A DNA stretch of 64,000 bases from Kryptolebias marmoratus (lineage: Eukaryota; Chordata; Actinopteri; Cyprinodontiformes; Rivulidae): assembly GCF_001649575.2 (NCBI RefSeq), contig NC_051445.1:13453430-13517429 (forward strand). The letters run 5' to 3'. Each line of letters begins with the position of its first letter. The stretch's first letter is position 1. Shown piece by piece: positions 22,401-37,100 of the stretch. Below the pieces are notes generated by a model. The model worked only from the letters and a program-made list of their open reading frames with translations. It did not search any database and was not told where the DNA came from. Position numbers and translations under genes: made by a program.

Positions 22401-25400
22401 TATTCCTTACACCCAATTTTGCCTCCTGATATTTGGAGAAAAAAGACAGATATTAGAGAGTTGTTTGTTATGCAGGCATGTGCTCCTCTCTACCACTGGC
22501 GGACATTAAGGAAAGAAGGGGAGAAAGACCCCGTGGGGACCTGCTACGTGGCCGTTCAGAACTTCAGTGCCTATGCCGAGTATTCGCCGTGCAGAACCAG
22601 TGAGTGACTCTGCAGCTTTACCTCCAAATGTCCATTTCATTGTCCCCTCGCTTCCCCGAGCACATACTGTACCTCCTGTCAGTCAAAGGCAAAATAAGAT
22701 GACACTTAAAATGTGCTGCACATGTAAATCCTTTAATGTTGCCAGGTAAAATGTCATGGATTGCTTTTTGAACGACCACAATTTGGAGAAATAATTCCAT
22801 TTTGATCAGAGTGACGAGCTAACGGCTAGTCCGAGCAAACCAAAAACATTATGGTAGTTCATTCAAACACTGCTTCTTATGACTTCATGCTACTGTATAT
22901 TTTGCTTTACATGATTATTTAAATAAAACTGATTAAAAGAAATTGCTAGTCAAAGCTAGACTGGATTAATCATAAAGCTTTGTTGTGTCATCAGCATATC
23001 TGCCTTCATTTAGGTTTAAAAATAGATTTTTAATTTTGTTTTTTTGGGTGACTATATTTAAATGATACCCTTTCATGGAGTTTAATTAAGCGTAATCTTA
23101 ATTCTGATTTATTTTGAGTTTAATAAAATTGCACTAGATGTAGTTTTGTTTGACGTTGTACACTATTTGTGGCCAATGTGATAACAGCAGTTTACACATG
23201 ACGTGTGGACAGAGTTATCCCGAGGAGTCCACCAGACTAAACAGCTTCTTCATTTGTCCTTGATGGTCAGACATTTGAAAAGCTTCAGGCTGGAAATGTT
23301 CAACAGATATATTTGGACCACATTTGTCCGTTTGATGAAAAGCACACACTGTATGCCTTTACATGTTGTTATTTTGGTTTGAAACTAGCATACTGTAGTC
23401 CGCACAACTTAGCCACCACTCAACATTTTTAACAAGCTTTTAGAGACGTTTGTCGTCTGACGGTGGAACGAGTCGCAGGAGGATATGACATCTCCTCGCT
23501 CTCACCTGTCTTTTGAGCCATTCTGTTTTAACCAGTGTGTAGGTATTTTTGTACAACGTGAAGACTTAAGGTAGTGTAAAGATGGAAAAAACTTTAAAAA
23601 CTATTAATTAAAGGGGTAGTCCGGTCTTTTTTTGAAGTGACTTTGGGTCAAATAGTTAGTACTTTATCAGCAACAACAACTTCAAGCACAGGATATGGAG
23701 AAAGGGCAGAAATATTCCTCCAGGCTAGACTAATGGCAAACCAAAGGTTTGTATTGTGTTGCGAAAGTGTAAAAGTTTAATATTAGCCAGTGTAGCGTTC
23801 TTTCACATTATTATGTCGTTTTTTTTGAGAAATAGTTGTTTTATAAGCCAGAAATCGATATAAAACTGGCCGTCATTTGACAAGAGTTGGTGCTCCAAGA
23901 CTGGTGTCATAACTGATTAGATGTTATTTGACAGACTATCCCTTTATGGTGTTTCAGGCAGGATTTTCTGTGGTAGCAAGAGGTTTCAGACAATGTAAAC
24001 TCAGCAGCTTCTTACGTGCACGGAAAAGGCTGTACGATGCTGTAAAGGGTATGGAAAAATGTTGAAACGCACACGGAAAAAGCGCGCTCTTCTCTGCTGC
24101 CATCATCTTAAAGAAATTACCTGCTGTAATGAGGTTCGAGAGAGACCTCTGCGAACCAAACCTGTCTCCGTGAAAGATGCGAGCGGAGACGTCGGGGGAT
24201 TTTTGCCCCATCAACAGATCAAGTTTTTACAAGTCACCGCAGTAACCTAAAAATATTCTGTCTCCCGACCAGTTAATCAGTCTTTCCCTTCGGTTCTCCT
24301 CTTTCTGTCATCACCTCTTTAATTGGGATTTATGGGATGTCCCCCACAGTCCTTCCCTCCCTTCGTGTGCCCAATTTTTCTTTCCCCCCCCCTCCCCGTT
24401 TGTTCAGGGCACCACCACATCACAGTAGTGATAAATGAAGGCTAACAGGTGGCGCGCTGCAAACAACAGATAAAAACTGGTCGTACCCTCACATAAACAC
24501 ACACTTACACTCCCTTCACTAACTGGCTTCGTGTTAAAGATCTCCCTTTTATTGCTTATGCTGCTGATGACTAATCAAGACAAGAGTAATCACGCTGTAA
24601 ATTCAGCGGTTCCTCAAGGGGCGGATTATTCCGAGTAGTTCTCCGAATCGGGCAAGTGATTCTTTATTGTGCGTTGAAGACAGATTTTTCTGCCACCAGC
24701 AGATTTCTTTGCTTCGTATTACCATGTTTTGGCGGCCACTCAGACTTCTGCTGTAACTGACTTATTGTTTATACGGTCTGAGCACTTGTGGAGCTACGCA
24801 TCATTAATCTTCGCCCCAGGGACCCACTGAGATGAAGAGCTGTTCGATACGTTTTACACATTTATGTACGGTTTGATGATGTCATTTAAACATTAAAAAA
24901 AATAAATAAATTGTGTTTCTGTGTGTTTGTTTATGGAATAGGTTTCTGTGTGTGGATTTCCTTTTATGGCTCCACCTGTCAGAAAAGATGTTCAGCACTG
25001 TCGCACTGAGCGAGCTCCAACAAAGTGTTAGGCAGTTAAAATATCGCTCATGTCACGCTTACAGTGCTGTTTAAAAATGGGGCCAGGTAAATTTGTCAGA
25101 ATCAGCAGACCTGTTGTTTTCATTCCGCACATTATTCTTTCGTTGTCAAAACTTGCTGTCTACATTACAGATGATACCGCTCCCCCGTTAAGAGGCTTTA
25201 GCTGTGCTTCAGGTATTTTACCCAAAGTAGTGATAAATGCGGAGGCTCTGATGGTTTGGAGCGCAGATGAAGAACAGGCCAAAGAGGTTTAGTAAGCTCA
25301 CTTCTTTTCAAATTCCACCTCCAGGTTTGTTTATTTTTTTGTCAATCTTTTTGTTAATCTTTTTGCCCATCCTTTGCATCTAATTCTCTGGGATTGGGTC

Positions 25401-28400
25401 ATGCAGGAAGCAAATAAAAATGGAAGCCAGACTTACCTCTCTCCTTCTCGTGGCCATAGTTTTGAGAGTTGGAACGCAGATGAACCTTTTGGTTGAGCTC
25501 CAGAAGCAAGCTCTCATTGTCGCCATCGGCCCATTTCTCGCTCCTTTCTTCCATCACTTGTGAACAAGACACCAAGACACTTGAACTCCTCTACATGAAG
25601 CAGAGACTTACTCCCAACCCAGACAAAACATTGCTTTTTTTTTCCCCCAGTCGAGAATCGCGGCCTCAGACTCAGAGCTGCTTACTCTCACCCCGACTGC
25701 TCCACACTTGGTTGTGAATCTCCCCGGTACATTCTGAAGGTCAGGGCTTGAAGACAAGATCACACCATGTCCAAAAAGCTCAGATAAGATCCTAAGGTTG
25801 CTTCAGAAAGATCCTGACCATAAACCAGGATCAGAGAGAGACATGGGGAAGCGCCAGGGAGTCCTAACTGCACCAGAAACTAGCTCAATTTTGTGCTAAG
25901 AATTTGTAGCACCTACTGGCTTTTTTCACTTTTAACACATTGTATTTACAGTTTGTACAAAGCCGTAAAATCCTCTGTAAAATGCCAGTCGTTTCACGTT
26001 TTTGCATGCATGTTTGTGCGTCTTTCAGCTGATCCAGACCCAGAGGGGCAGGGATTCTGCCAGGCCGGTTTCAGTGTGGATTTCACCAAGGTAAAGACTG
26101 CAGCAGCATGTTATCAGTAGAAACAACGACCTGAAGTTTTCAAATGTAAGACTGCCTTCAAAGATTTATGAACACTGGAGAGACGAGAGAGCGTTTGTCC
26201 CTGGAGAAGCCCTCCGCTCCCAAAGTGACCTATCGCCTCTTAACACAACTGACGTGGGCACTATTTTTCACTGTCTCGTCAATTTGAACCCTGACCCCTG
26301 GCTCGCAGTCCTCGACCCTGCTGTACAGGAAGCTGTCATTCTCAGCAGGATGTCGGCAGAAATCCTACGTTGCACGCTTGCTCGGCGTTGCTCATTGTAC
26401 CGTACAGCCTAGTCGCACCAAGACACACGCAGAAACAAACTCACACATTTCTGTAGCATGACTAAATAAGTGTGACAAATTCTTTTCATTCCAGGAGGGA
26501 AGGCTGGTTGTTGGAGGACCGGGAAGCTTTTACTGGCAAGGTAACTTTAAATGATTTCCAGAGACACTGTTTATGGGTTTGGTTTAGTTGTTTTTTTTCC
26601 TTTCTTCTTTTATTGTCCAATGGATGAATGCATAATGTCATGGAAAAAAAAGACGGAACTCATATTTTCAGAGTGACCAAATCAAATATTTGGTAATCAG
26701 TTTATTATAAGTGTTGTCCTCCTCTGTTATAAGATTAGCGGTAGACTAATTGATTGGTCGGCTGATGAAGTAGACCAGCATTGGTCACCACTGAGCATCC
26801 AAAGCTGATTAAAAGGCAGGCACATATGTGGGCTGCACATTGTTGTTATATTTGACCCTACAGTGGGTCCTTTGGTTAATTAGCTTCCCGTGGCGGGGTG
26901 CTTTCATGCCATTTTCTTCAGTGCAACACTGGCAGACCTAAGTGGAAGCTGACCAAAATGTTGTACTTAGTAATTATTTTTGTTAAGAGCTATATATGTT
27001 ATACTGGTTAGACAGAAAATGTTACTTTTAGAGAGAAAATGTGGATATTTGAGCTGCATTTGTTGTGAATCTTCAATAAATCTGCACAGATAGGAATATG
27101 TACCGATCAATACTGGTGCCCAGAGCTACATTACATGCTGTCATTGTTTGTTTCGGGTTGTTGCCTCTCTCAAAATCGTGTAGTGTGAAAAAATGTTAAA
27201 CTGTTTTATGAGGTAAAAAAACAACAAATCAGTTGGCTTTAAAGGTCAGCCATTGAAAAACCCAAAATGATCAACCTCTAATGACAATAAAGGTTAACTA
27301 CAAATACAGTAGCAGCACATAAAACACATTTATCCTATATATTCATAACGTATACACAAATATCACTGTGAACCATTCATATACATATAATAAACTCTAC
27401 CTTTCTTTATCCAACATCTGTATGCATGTGACAACAGTATATTACCATATACTTCAAGTAACATTTATGTCTTCATCACTCCTATTATAAATGTCATATG
27501 TATATATTTGTGTGATTTTAAACAGCAGTGTACAATTAAGAGAAATTAATGGATTTAAGTTTACCAGTCAGTGCAGGCCGCAGGTCCACATACGATGCAC
27601 TTACCAGCTCTCCCTTTAGAAAAGGTGGAAAGAGTTTCTCTCGTGCTTTTCCTTCTTTTACTCCTCTACTTAATGCTTCTCGTCGGCTGTAGCCTAACAG
27701 GAAGTGGGTGTTTAGGTGCTATAATGAGCTGATCGAGGGTGGGGGGTATGTAATGGAGTGTGGAGGAACTGCCCCCTCTGCCTACTGATACAGCCCAGAC
27801 AGCGAAGCTAAGAAAAGCTCTGGGAGGAAGAGGTTTAAGGAGAGTGGACAGGGAAAGAAGGAAAGTGGGTGAAAGAGGATTTCTGTGGTGATGACAGAGA
27901 CATGTTTCTTCAGGGAGAGAGAAAGATGAGAAGGTAGGGAGTATGTTGGAGAGGAGGGTAAAAAAAAAAAAGATGGATCTCCTGTTTGATTAAAGCAGCG
28001 CTGAGGTCAGCCAGCCTGCTGGCTGTGGCAGGGCTGGCTGAAGCTGAGGGATTACATGTCCTAATAGGTGTAGCTGGAGTGTGACATGGTGTAGCTGGCG
28101 ATGTGTAGCAGTACTCCTCCAGCTCCAGGTGTTTGAGAGGGTATTCGTGTGAAAATGCCGTCTAAGTTTAGAGAAGTTTAGAGAAGTAGAGAAGTGGTGC
28201 TTTTTAAAACCAAACAAAAGAAAGTTATTGAACCTAATCTCTTCTTGTAATATTAGATCTGCAATCCTGCAGCGTGACAGGACAGCATGTTTTAAAAAAA
28301 GAAAACCCAAACGGACATTTTTATTGACTGGATGTTTAGAGCTGATGCAGTTGTTAAACTTTGCTAAATAATGAATGCTCCAGCGAGGGAAGACATGCAA

Positions 28401-31400
28401 CAAAGAGCCTAATGGACTGCTCCTCTTCTGTGCAGCATGTCAGGGCAGGCTGCCTCCAGTTAAAACACTTCCTCCAAATGTTTATAAAAGCACTCAGGCT
28501 GAATTTTATGGCCTCTAATATACAATAATTATCCTCAACCTTCAGCCTGATTCATCATAAAAAACACGGGGTGTAAAGAACTCCCCAAATTAGCAGCAGT
28601 GACTTATGTATCTGTGTTAGCAGTTTGTCCCATTCATCAGAAAGAGCTTCAATAATGAGTGGATATGTTAGCCTGAGAGATAAACTCAAAGCATGCTGCG
28701 AGAGGAGTCAGAGCGAGGGTTAAGAGGGCACATTTTCCTTCCCGTCAGTACGCTCACGCATAAAGGGGGGATTTATGGAAGGTTGAGGGCAACCATAGAT
28801 AAAATCATTTGTTTGTCTGACCTCCTGTTCAACAGCAGAGGAAGGGTGTTGTTTGTGTGCACACACCTATAATTTAACAACTTCACCACAGAGAGGACTA
28901 GGGGCGAGGGGGCTGTGAGCGTTTTAAAGCAACATTGGGATTATTTTCAGCTATTCCTCTGCCGGTGATGTGTTACAGGTTCCATTTGGACAGAGCTCTT
29001 TGCATTGTTCACACAGAACAGATATCAAGTGGTGTTCTCTTCTCATGATCCGTGAACAGAACAAACACAAAAGAGCACCCTCTTTTGTGTTTGTTTTTCT
29101 TCAACTATCTTTGTGTGTTTCTCTGTGTGTGTGTGTGTGCGCGCGCAGGCCAGGTGATGACAGCAGGGGTAGCTGAGATACTGAACCGCTACTCTTTAAA
29201 GGCCATACTGAGACAAGTTGCAGGCGAGAAACAAACCAGAGCTGCTGAAGACACGAATGACGACAGCTACCTCGGTAACCCACGTCTGCAAACGCACAGA
29301 AACCCGTGACCTAAGTGATATTCATCCGGATTATTCTGATCTAATGATATCCCATACCGAAGCCATTGCACCTGAATTAATGCCAACCGTGTTTGTTTCT
29401 CTTTAGGTTACTCTGTGGCAGTGGGAGAGTTCACCGGAGACTCCGAACAAGGTGAGAAAGCCAACAAACCTGTTCCAGGAAAAAAAAACAGAAAAGTATC
29501 CTAGCCTAGCTGTCGACGGGCCTGAAACATTCACACAGTCACCTGAAACGTTGTGTGTTTTAAAGCTGGATTATGGGAGGATTTTAATACAGCGGGCAGT
29601 CAGAACTGAGCATTGCCGGCTGAACTCAGGAGCAGTGACGGGAAGCGTCTCTGTATGTTCGGGTCACGACCCTGGAGGGACAGGACTTCAGGAACTCCTG
29701 ATAAAGGGATTTCCTGACAGCCTCTTTGACTGATTAGAATGATTACTGGCAGACTCCGCGAACCTCTCCGGGTCAAGAGCCGGCCCAGGTTTTCATCTGG
29801 ACGTGAAATATGGGGTGCATAGAGATACATGGAAACGCACAGAAAAGAGAGGCGTCTCATTTCTGTAGCCCGAATGTACAATTGTCGTAAAAAGAGAAGG
29901 TCCTTGAGATCATTATTGTGGATTTTTATGGTAGTAAACCACAATAGTTCACACTGCAGCCTTACAACCAGAAGTTACAAGGTTTGAACCTTAGGTGGGA
30001 CTTTTCTGTATGAATTTTGCTCAGTGTGTGTGTGTGTGTGTGTGTGTGTGAGACATAACTAGTAAAGTGTCTGCACTAAAAGTGTCTGCACCGTTGTTTG
30101 CAGTCGGGATGTTTTCATCATTTGATCAGCAAACTTAGATTAAAATCAAACATTAACTTAAAAAACAAACAAGCTTTAAGATACAGTGCTGAAACCTTAT
30201 TAAATGAAGCTGGAACAAGAAATTATATGTGTCGTTTTGGAGCCACAACGACATCATAAAGTGACAGTTCAAATCTTGTGGGGTTCTGTGGGAAGATCAC
30301 AAACAATAATGTTATTTGTTGTACATAGCTGTTTTTGTTCCCTCAGTTTGGACAAATAGAGTTTAATTGTGACCCGACTGATGAGCTATCTACAACAGGT
30401 GAGATATTAACTGTTCATAACCTTTCCACAAAACCCTACTTCAAAAAGATTGCTTTAACATATTCCATGCTGTTTAGGTTAATGTACAGAAAATGCATTA
30501 AAGTTACAATAAAAGGAAATGTGCAAATCATGTTGCGTTACTTCTTTCAACTTATTTGGTTTGCAGCACAAATAAAACAGCCAAGCAATCCCAACATGAA
30601 AAGCAGCTCTTTTATTAAAGAAGAAAAGCTGACAAAAACCCCGGCCACAGTGTTTTTTTCACATGGTTTATTGCTTTCCCTTCAAACAGCGTCATTGCAC
30701 AGTCTGTCACATCCTCGAGACTCCCTGTTCTCCATGCCACTTAACTGATCAGCATTTAGTGGGATGTCTGTGGGACGACTTTGCCCCGACATACCCTCAC
30801 ACCAACCCCTGCAAAGGCTCTGAACACCCTCGGGCTCAACACATGTCCCAGAGTCCTTAAGTGAGCCTAAAGAGGCGAAACACATGGTCGCTGATGTGCT
30901 GTATTGTGGTGCAAAGCTTGTTGCGGTCTTGTTCCTTCATCGCTGCTCAGACCATGAGAGCTGGTTGTCGCTGGGAGCCCCGAGCAGAGATGGTGCTGAG
31001 AATTAGGCTGGTGGTAGAGCCGCAAGGCAGGAAGTGGGGATGGGGCAGGGGGCTCTATCTCCTCTCTCTGGGTGGGACCCTCTGATCATCCCCAGAAGTT
31101 CACAGTGCTGAACTCATCAATCAAAGTGCGCGCGGATTCTGAGCGCTCGATAAGCCACACTCAGCTGTGGGACGGGGACGGGGCTCAGACCTCTCAGACA
31201 GTCTTTTGCTTCATGTCTGTGCACAATTTCTGAGTCTTTCTTTGCTTTTCTTGTCTCTTTCTCAGAGCTGATTGCCGGAGTTCCAAGAGGAGCACAAAGT
31301 TTTGGATATGTAAGTATGGACACACAAGCAGACTGGGAAAACTCAATAAACAGAAACTTAATGACGATGCCCTTCAATGACCTCCAGTTGGAGCTTTTGT

Positions 31401-34101
31401 CAATTTCTTTATGAGTTCATAATTTTAAGAAGTACCTGGTCACTTTGTGTATGTTGCAGATCATTGTCATAGTGGAAAAACTAATCCCTCCTAGATACTG
31501 TATCTTAATGCTGTCTTCGTCCTCTACGATAGTTTATTTTGACAAGGTTGCCATGCCCATTGGGTAAAAAAGAAAATGTAAAAAAACAAGCATTACATTC
31601 CCATCGCCATGGTACTATGTAAGGGGAAGGAGTTCTTTGGAACCTATTCACCTGCAGCAGATAGTTTTTTTTTAATGCCTGACACTTCTTCCTTTGCTCT
31701 TCATTTCTCTACTTTCCTCAATTTTTAAGCACAAACCTCACAATTTGCTATTATGGTTAGGTTCAAGGACTAAAACTGAGTGGAAACGCAGCCAAAGTCC
31801 AAGGAAAAATTGTTGATAAACCTTCAGAAAGTACTTTAAATGTCTGGCTCCTTCAAAGCAAAGTATAAAGCTATTAAGAGTGGTAAAAACCTCTGAACAG
31901 TTCTGTAGATTTTGGTAGGGCTTTTGTGAATCAAGACCTGAATCCTGTCCAGTATCTGTAGGACTAAGCATCATATCAGATACGCCTTCAAAAGTGCTCT
32001 CAGTGGAGGCATGCAAAAAAGCTTGTTCAACTTTTACTCTAAATGTCTAATTTGATTGTTCTGAAGACTAGAACGTTTTCATTGATTACTGAGAAAAGTG
32101 TGTGAATTGTTTTGGACACTGTATGTATCAGAGAAAATGTTTAAAAAAAATCTGAAATATGTCTTTCTGTCGTGTTTATGACATCAATCAAATTTAGATT
32201 TTCTCCGTCAGAGTTTGGCTTTATTATGAATACTTTTGGCATTACCTGTAAAACGATTCTTCTAAACAGCTCCAGCGTCGCCGTTGGTGCATCTTTGTCC
32301 AAACTTCAGCTTGTTGTGGGTTTTTGTATGGGAACTTGTCCCCGGGGCTGCCTGTGTCAATCCTCCCTAATGACACACGGCTTCCGCTTCATGTGGAGGG
32401 CAGTGACCCCACCTAACCCCACTAACCCCCTTTTTCTACACACACACAACCACCTAACCATCAGTGTAACCACACGACTTACCACAGCGCACACACACTC
32501 TCACAGTGACAGCCTGACTCGGGCCTTGACGTTGTCGCCGGTGCCAGATTGCTCCTTTCTGTTCGGACGGTTCACCGCGTGGTTGTAGCTCAGAGGGGGG
32601 GGGGAACGAGCAGGTAAATCCATGTTAGAGGCCTAACGAGGATCCGTCTGTGTCCAATCTGACCATTTAGAGCAAAGAAAAGTTAATTATCAAGCAATTG
32701 ATTCAATGTTTGTGTTTACACTGCCTCATCTGTCTGTAAGTTTAGCCCTCTTTAGTAAGTGATCAGTGTGTGTGTGTGTGCACGCGCGTGTGTGTGTAGC
32801 CCTCGGCTGTCTCCATGTGGTTGTTATTTTAGTTCTTATGAAGGAATTCTCAGCCTTTCTGCTCCGTCTCTGCCTGCGACTGGGGTTGGGGGAGAGGAGA
32901 GAAAGATGAGGGGGGGAGGACTGGTGAAGTCACAAAGAGAGAGATGGTGGGGGAAGGAAGAGAAACGGGAATAGTTTATTTGTATAAAAACCTTTTTTTT
33001 TTTTTATTTTGATTGATTTGTCACGCATCTGTGTGGTCTATGGTTTGGGCATCTTTACTCATTATGTTCTGCATGTTGTTTTGATTAGTTATGCTGTCTT
33101 TGCTTCTGATAAGTCTGTCTTGCTTGTTTTAGGTGGCAATGATCAACTCCACCAATCTGACCTTCATCCAGAACTTCACGGGGGAACAGGTAGGAGCGTT
33201 TTGAGTTGGGATGTCTGAAAATGGAATAAGCAGAATCCCGTTTCCCACTTGTGGGCTTTGGTTTGATTCCATATTGATTTTTTTTTTCTTTGTCTGACCC
33301 TCAGATGGCCTCTTACTTCGGTTACTCAGTGGCTGTCACGGACTTGGACGGAGATGGGTATGTAGATAGTCACTCTGTCACTCAAAACACTTATTGCCTC
33401 TTTTTCTGCTTCTGCTCTTTAAAAAAAAAAATTAATAAAACACTGTGAATCCACCCAGGACTGATGACATACTGGTGGGAGCGCCCCTCTACATGGAGAG
33501 GGAGATGGAGAGCAAACCCAGGGAGGTGGGACGGGTGTACCTGTACCTGCAGCTGGCTCCGCTCACGTTCTCCAGACCTGTCGCTCTCACTGGCACCTAC
33601 ACCTTCGGACGCTTTGGGACGGCTATAGCGCCACTGGGAGACGTCAACCAGGATGGCTACAACGGTGAGTTGAAAATGGCAGGAAAAATACTGGCATAAA
33701 AATATAATGTTGAATCTGGCACCCTCTAAATGAATCAGATTTAAATAAATAAATAAAAAACTTGTCCTATTCTGTTACGTGTGCCCTTATGAGGTTTGGG
33801 TTTTGTGGCCGACCTGACAAGTAGCAGGTTTTTCTCTGATTCTGTGGCTGCTGAACCGTTATTTCACTGAGCGAGGAAATCCCATCAAAGCTCCTCAGCC
33901 GATCAGGAAGTGTGGTGATGAAAGGTTGTGTGTGTGAACTTTTTTTTTTTGCATGTCGGAGTTATTTTTACCTCCCCAGATGTGCCCTGAGATAAAATCA
34001 TCTGGAGTTTTTTTTGTCCCACAGCCCAGAGTTCATTCCTCTTGGACGTGTTTGCTCTATTTTCACATTTATTAGACAATGTGGCACACGCACACACACA
34101 C

Positions 34102-34166
<65 letters not shown>

Positions 34167-37100
34167 CACATACAAAGCCTGGAGCCCAAATGTTTCACTA
34201 AGTTAAGTCCTATTGACTGCCCCGTTAAAGATGAATGAAAAGATGCACATCTGGTCCTTGTATGACATCAATCCCACTGATTTATTTTTAATTTACTCCT
34301 GGGCAGCATGTGTTGATGTGCATACTATTCTTTTAAACTCCATTAACCAGTAGATCAATAACCATAGGATCAATACTTAAGCTTTCTGTGACTTGAAACA
34401 TAAATCACATCTGCTGTCTGTCAGCCTGTGACACTCTCGGAGGACCGGCGGGAGCCAGCTCTGACAGCACCGTCACAAACACTTGTTCCGAATTATTTTA
34501 ACAAGTTTTTGTTCGTGTTTGTTCATAATTCTTTGGGATTAATGCACCGAGTCAACGTAGCAGATTTATGACCAGGGTTTTCAGACGTTTTTTTGTTTTT
34601 GCTGCTGTCAAAATTAGAGGTTGATCGTTTGATCAGTCAGCCAATTAATTAGACAAGTTTTTGACATTTTCATATATTTGGTATCAGTCGAATAAAAGAC
34701 AGGAGCATCCTTGGGCATCTGTGTTACATATGACACTTAAACCCCTTGTGTCAGTCAAACAATGGTTCCTGTGACTGGTGTTTTTCATGGTAGAGGTAAT
34801 TTACAATACCAGCAGAACCCAAAGGAGGTTTATAAAACTTTATTTACATAACCCCTTTTCAACAAGCATATATATCAAGGTGTTTCCCACTACAAAAGTT
34901 GACAGAAAGAATTAAGATTACATGTGTAATATACACAATTCACACGCAGTAAAAAGTTTATTATAAAGTTTTATTATGCCAACTTTGGAAGGAGTTATGT
35001 CATACCTACTTGAGAAAGTGGTCAGACCTTTATTCTTGAAAATCTGGGAAGCTAGCTAAAAGGTTTTGAGCTCTATGAAATGTCTGCTACTAATTGTTGT
35101 ATACCTTACTGTAAGCATTTGCCCATGTTTCTTCAACTATTTATTTTCCCATAAGTTAGTGGATTGTAATGTGTGTGAACAATAAACTGTTACAGTTATG
35201 GGCCAAAAACAAAGAACCATAAAACCAATTTTCGTTATGTACTGGCCGTTGGCTGTCCCGATTTCTAAAGATCTGCATCAGAAAACCCCTAATCAGTGTA
35301 GATCTGGTCAAAAGAAAATCTGTGTTCGAGTATGAAATCTTGAAATCTGCCCTTATTTGTGTGTTTCTGTAGATAATCACTGACAGATCTGTTTTCTTTG
35401 TGTCTTTGTGAGATGACACTGAGCCTCATCTTCCTCCCACAGCGGAGACCTCCTCGATCCATACCCCAAATTCCTCCGAAAAGCAGAACCATACCCATTT
35501 TCTGTCATCTTCGGGATTTTTTTCCTTTGTCACAGCTGTCGAAGCCTTACAATTTAGCTAATTTAATTTGCCATGTGGCTGTCCTTGTTTATAATTTCCA
35601 TCCACCAACACTGGCTTTTCTGTCACCGTCAGTCGCTGTGAGTCAGCCGGTTTCGGTCTCTGTGAGTAAGAACTGTCTATAGTTTTGGTTTTCAGTGATC
35701 ACAGTGGGTGTTCTGCTGAATGTCTGCATTGTGTGGGACGATGTTGAGCAACACCATTGAGTGACTTTCACATTATTTGAAGAATTCTTTTCTTTTTAAA
35801 GTGAGCTTATTTTTTTTTTACACAGCTATTCAGTTATGTACACATACCCGCACATAGACACGCTGTCTCACTTGCACACACGGACACACATAGGTTCATT
35901 TATACACTTGCATGCACACATGGTTGCATTTATCCTCTCTACCCCACAATCTGCTTCATGTGGAACCAGTTGTTTAGGCTGGGAGAGAGGGGGTCCGGAG
36001 ACAAACAGGATGTCTCGAGGTATTTGGGACAGTTACAGTACTGATGGGTATTTAGATGTCGGACAGGGCAATCCCTGGACACTTCGAGCTTTAACAGTAT
36101 AAATTAAACTCTGATTGAAAAGTCTAAAAATAGGCCTTTGTATATTCAAACAGGTGTCTATTGTACTGTGTCATCTTGGAGATTTTTTTTGCTTCTCTTT
36201 TTGTTCCACTAACAGAGTGTGGTTATAACTTTGTGGGCACATTTAAATTACATATTGATTTGGGGCTTAAAGGGATAGTTCTGATGTTTTGAAGTTAGGA
36301 AGAATAGTTTAATTCTGACTGAACTGACGAGCTAATGGCTAGTCCAAGCAGAGCCGGGGCCAAAGTGTATCAATGAAGTGAGATTTTGCTGCATTATTTC
36401 TTATTAAGTTAACCAAGTATAAGGTCTTAAATGGATTCTAAGTTTGGTAGAAGCTGTTGTTGAGAACCTACGTCCGGTTTTTGATGCATCTGAAACAGGT
36501 CATCATCAGAGAGCAAACACGAAATAGAGCTTTCAGACTTGTAGCAGAACCATTATTAGTAATCGGGTCAGCTGTTCGACACGTTCTTAGTGAGTTAGAA
36601 CTCAGGAACTTAAAAAGGCCTCAACATCCATGGAAGACAGCAGTGGTTCTGTGTTACAAAAAGCAGAATTTGGGCAGCAGAGGATCATTTTCCCAGAGAT
36701 AAACTTACTATAATCTCAGTTTATCACAGAGAGACAAATTCACCAGAGAAAACAAATCATACTTTAAAAGCAAAAAAAACAAACAAACCAACAAAACGTT
36801 ATAGAAAGCCAAACAAGTTTTAGAAGCACACTCTTTTCGAAGGATGAGATTAATTTGTGCCAGAATAATGGGGGGGTTGGGGGCACGGAGCAAAATGGGA
36901 ACAGTTCACGTTCTGAGCCAGCGTCATCTGTTAAACACGTGTGCTGTTCGCTGCATTGGCATGCATGGTTTCCAGTGGCATGGGGTCACGAAGGCGAATG
37001 TAAAGACTGGACCAAAACACACTGTTAAATAATGCAGGAATTAAATAAATACATAAATAATCACATATTCTGTACTGCTCAAATCAGTCAACAGGTTAAG

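Larger units (their letters stand above)
22600..26028 (+). other. itga8 intron 4 with a short inverted-repeat element and a LINE fragment
   Basis: This is a 3.4 kb intron. A 22805-22835 stretch (gacgagctaacggctagtcc) recurs at 36330. A MITE-like element lies at 23610-23945, and LINE sequence in antisense lies at about 25480-25860. The remainder is A+T-rich and unrecognised. Confidence 0.6.

Noticed and set aside
27990..28403. A 137-codon minus-strand open frame in intron 6
   Set aside because: No recognisable domain, no start context, and no related sequence known to me.
31738..32130. Possible Tc1-like remnant (DLNPVQ-like reading near 31930 and a ttttggacactgtatgta end)
   Set aside because: Only six residues match and no terminal inverted repeat or flanking transposase motif was found; kept out as chance similarity.
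32172..32588. A 138-codon plus-strand open frame in intron 9
   Set aside because: The second half is simple CA/CT-rich sequence; no domain, no conserved motif.
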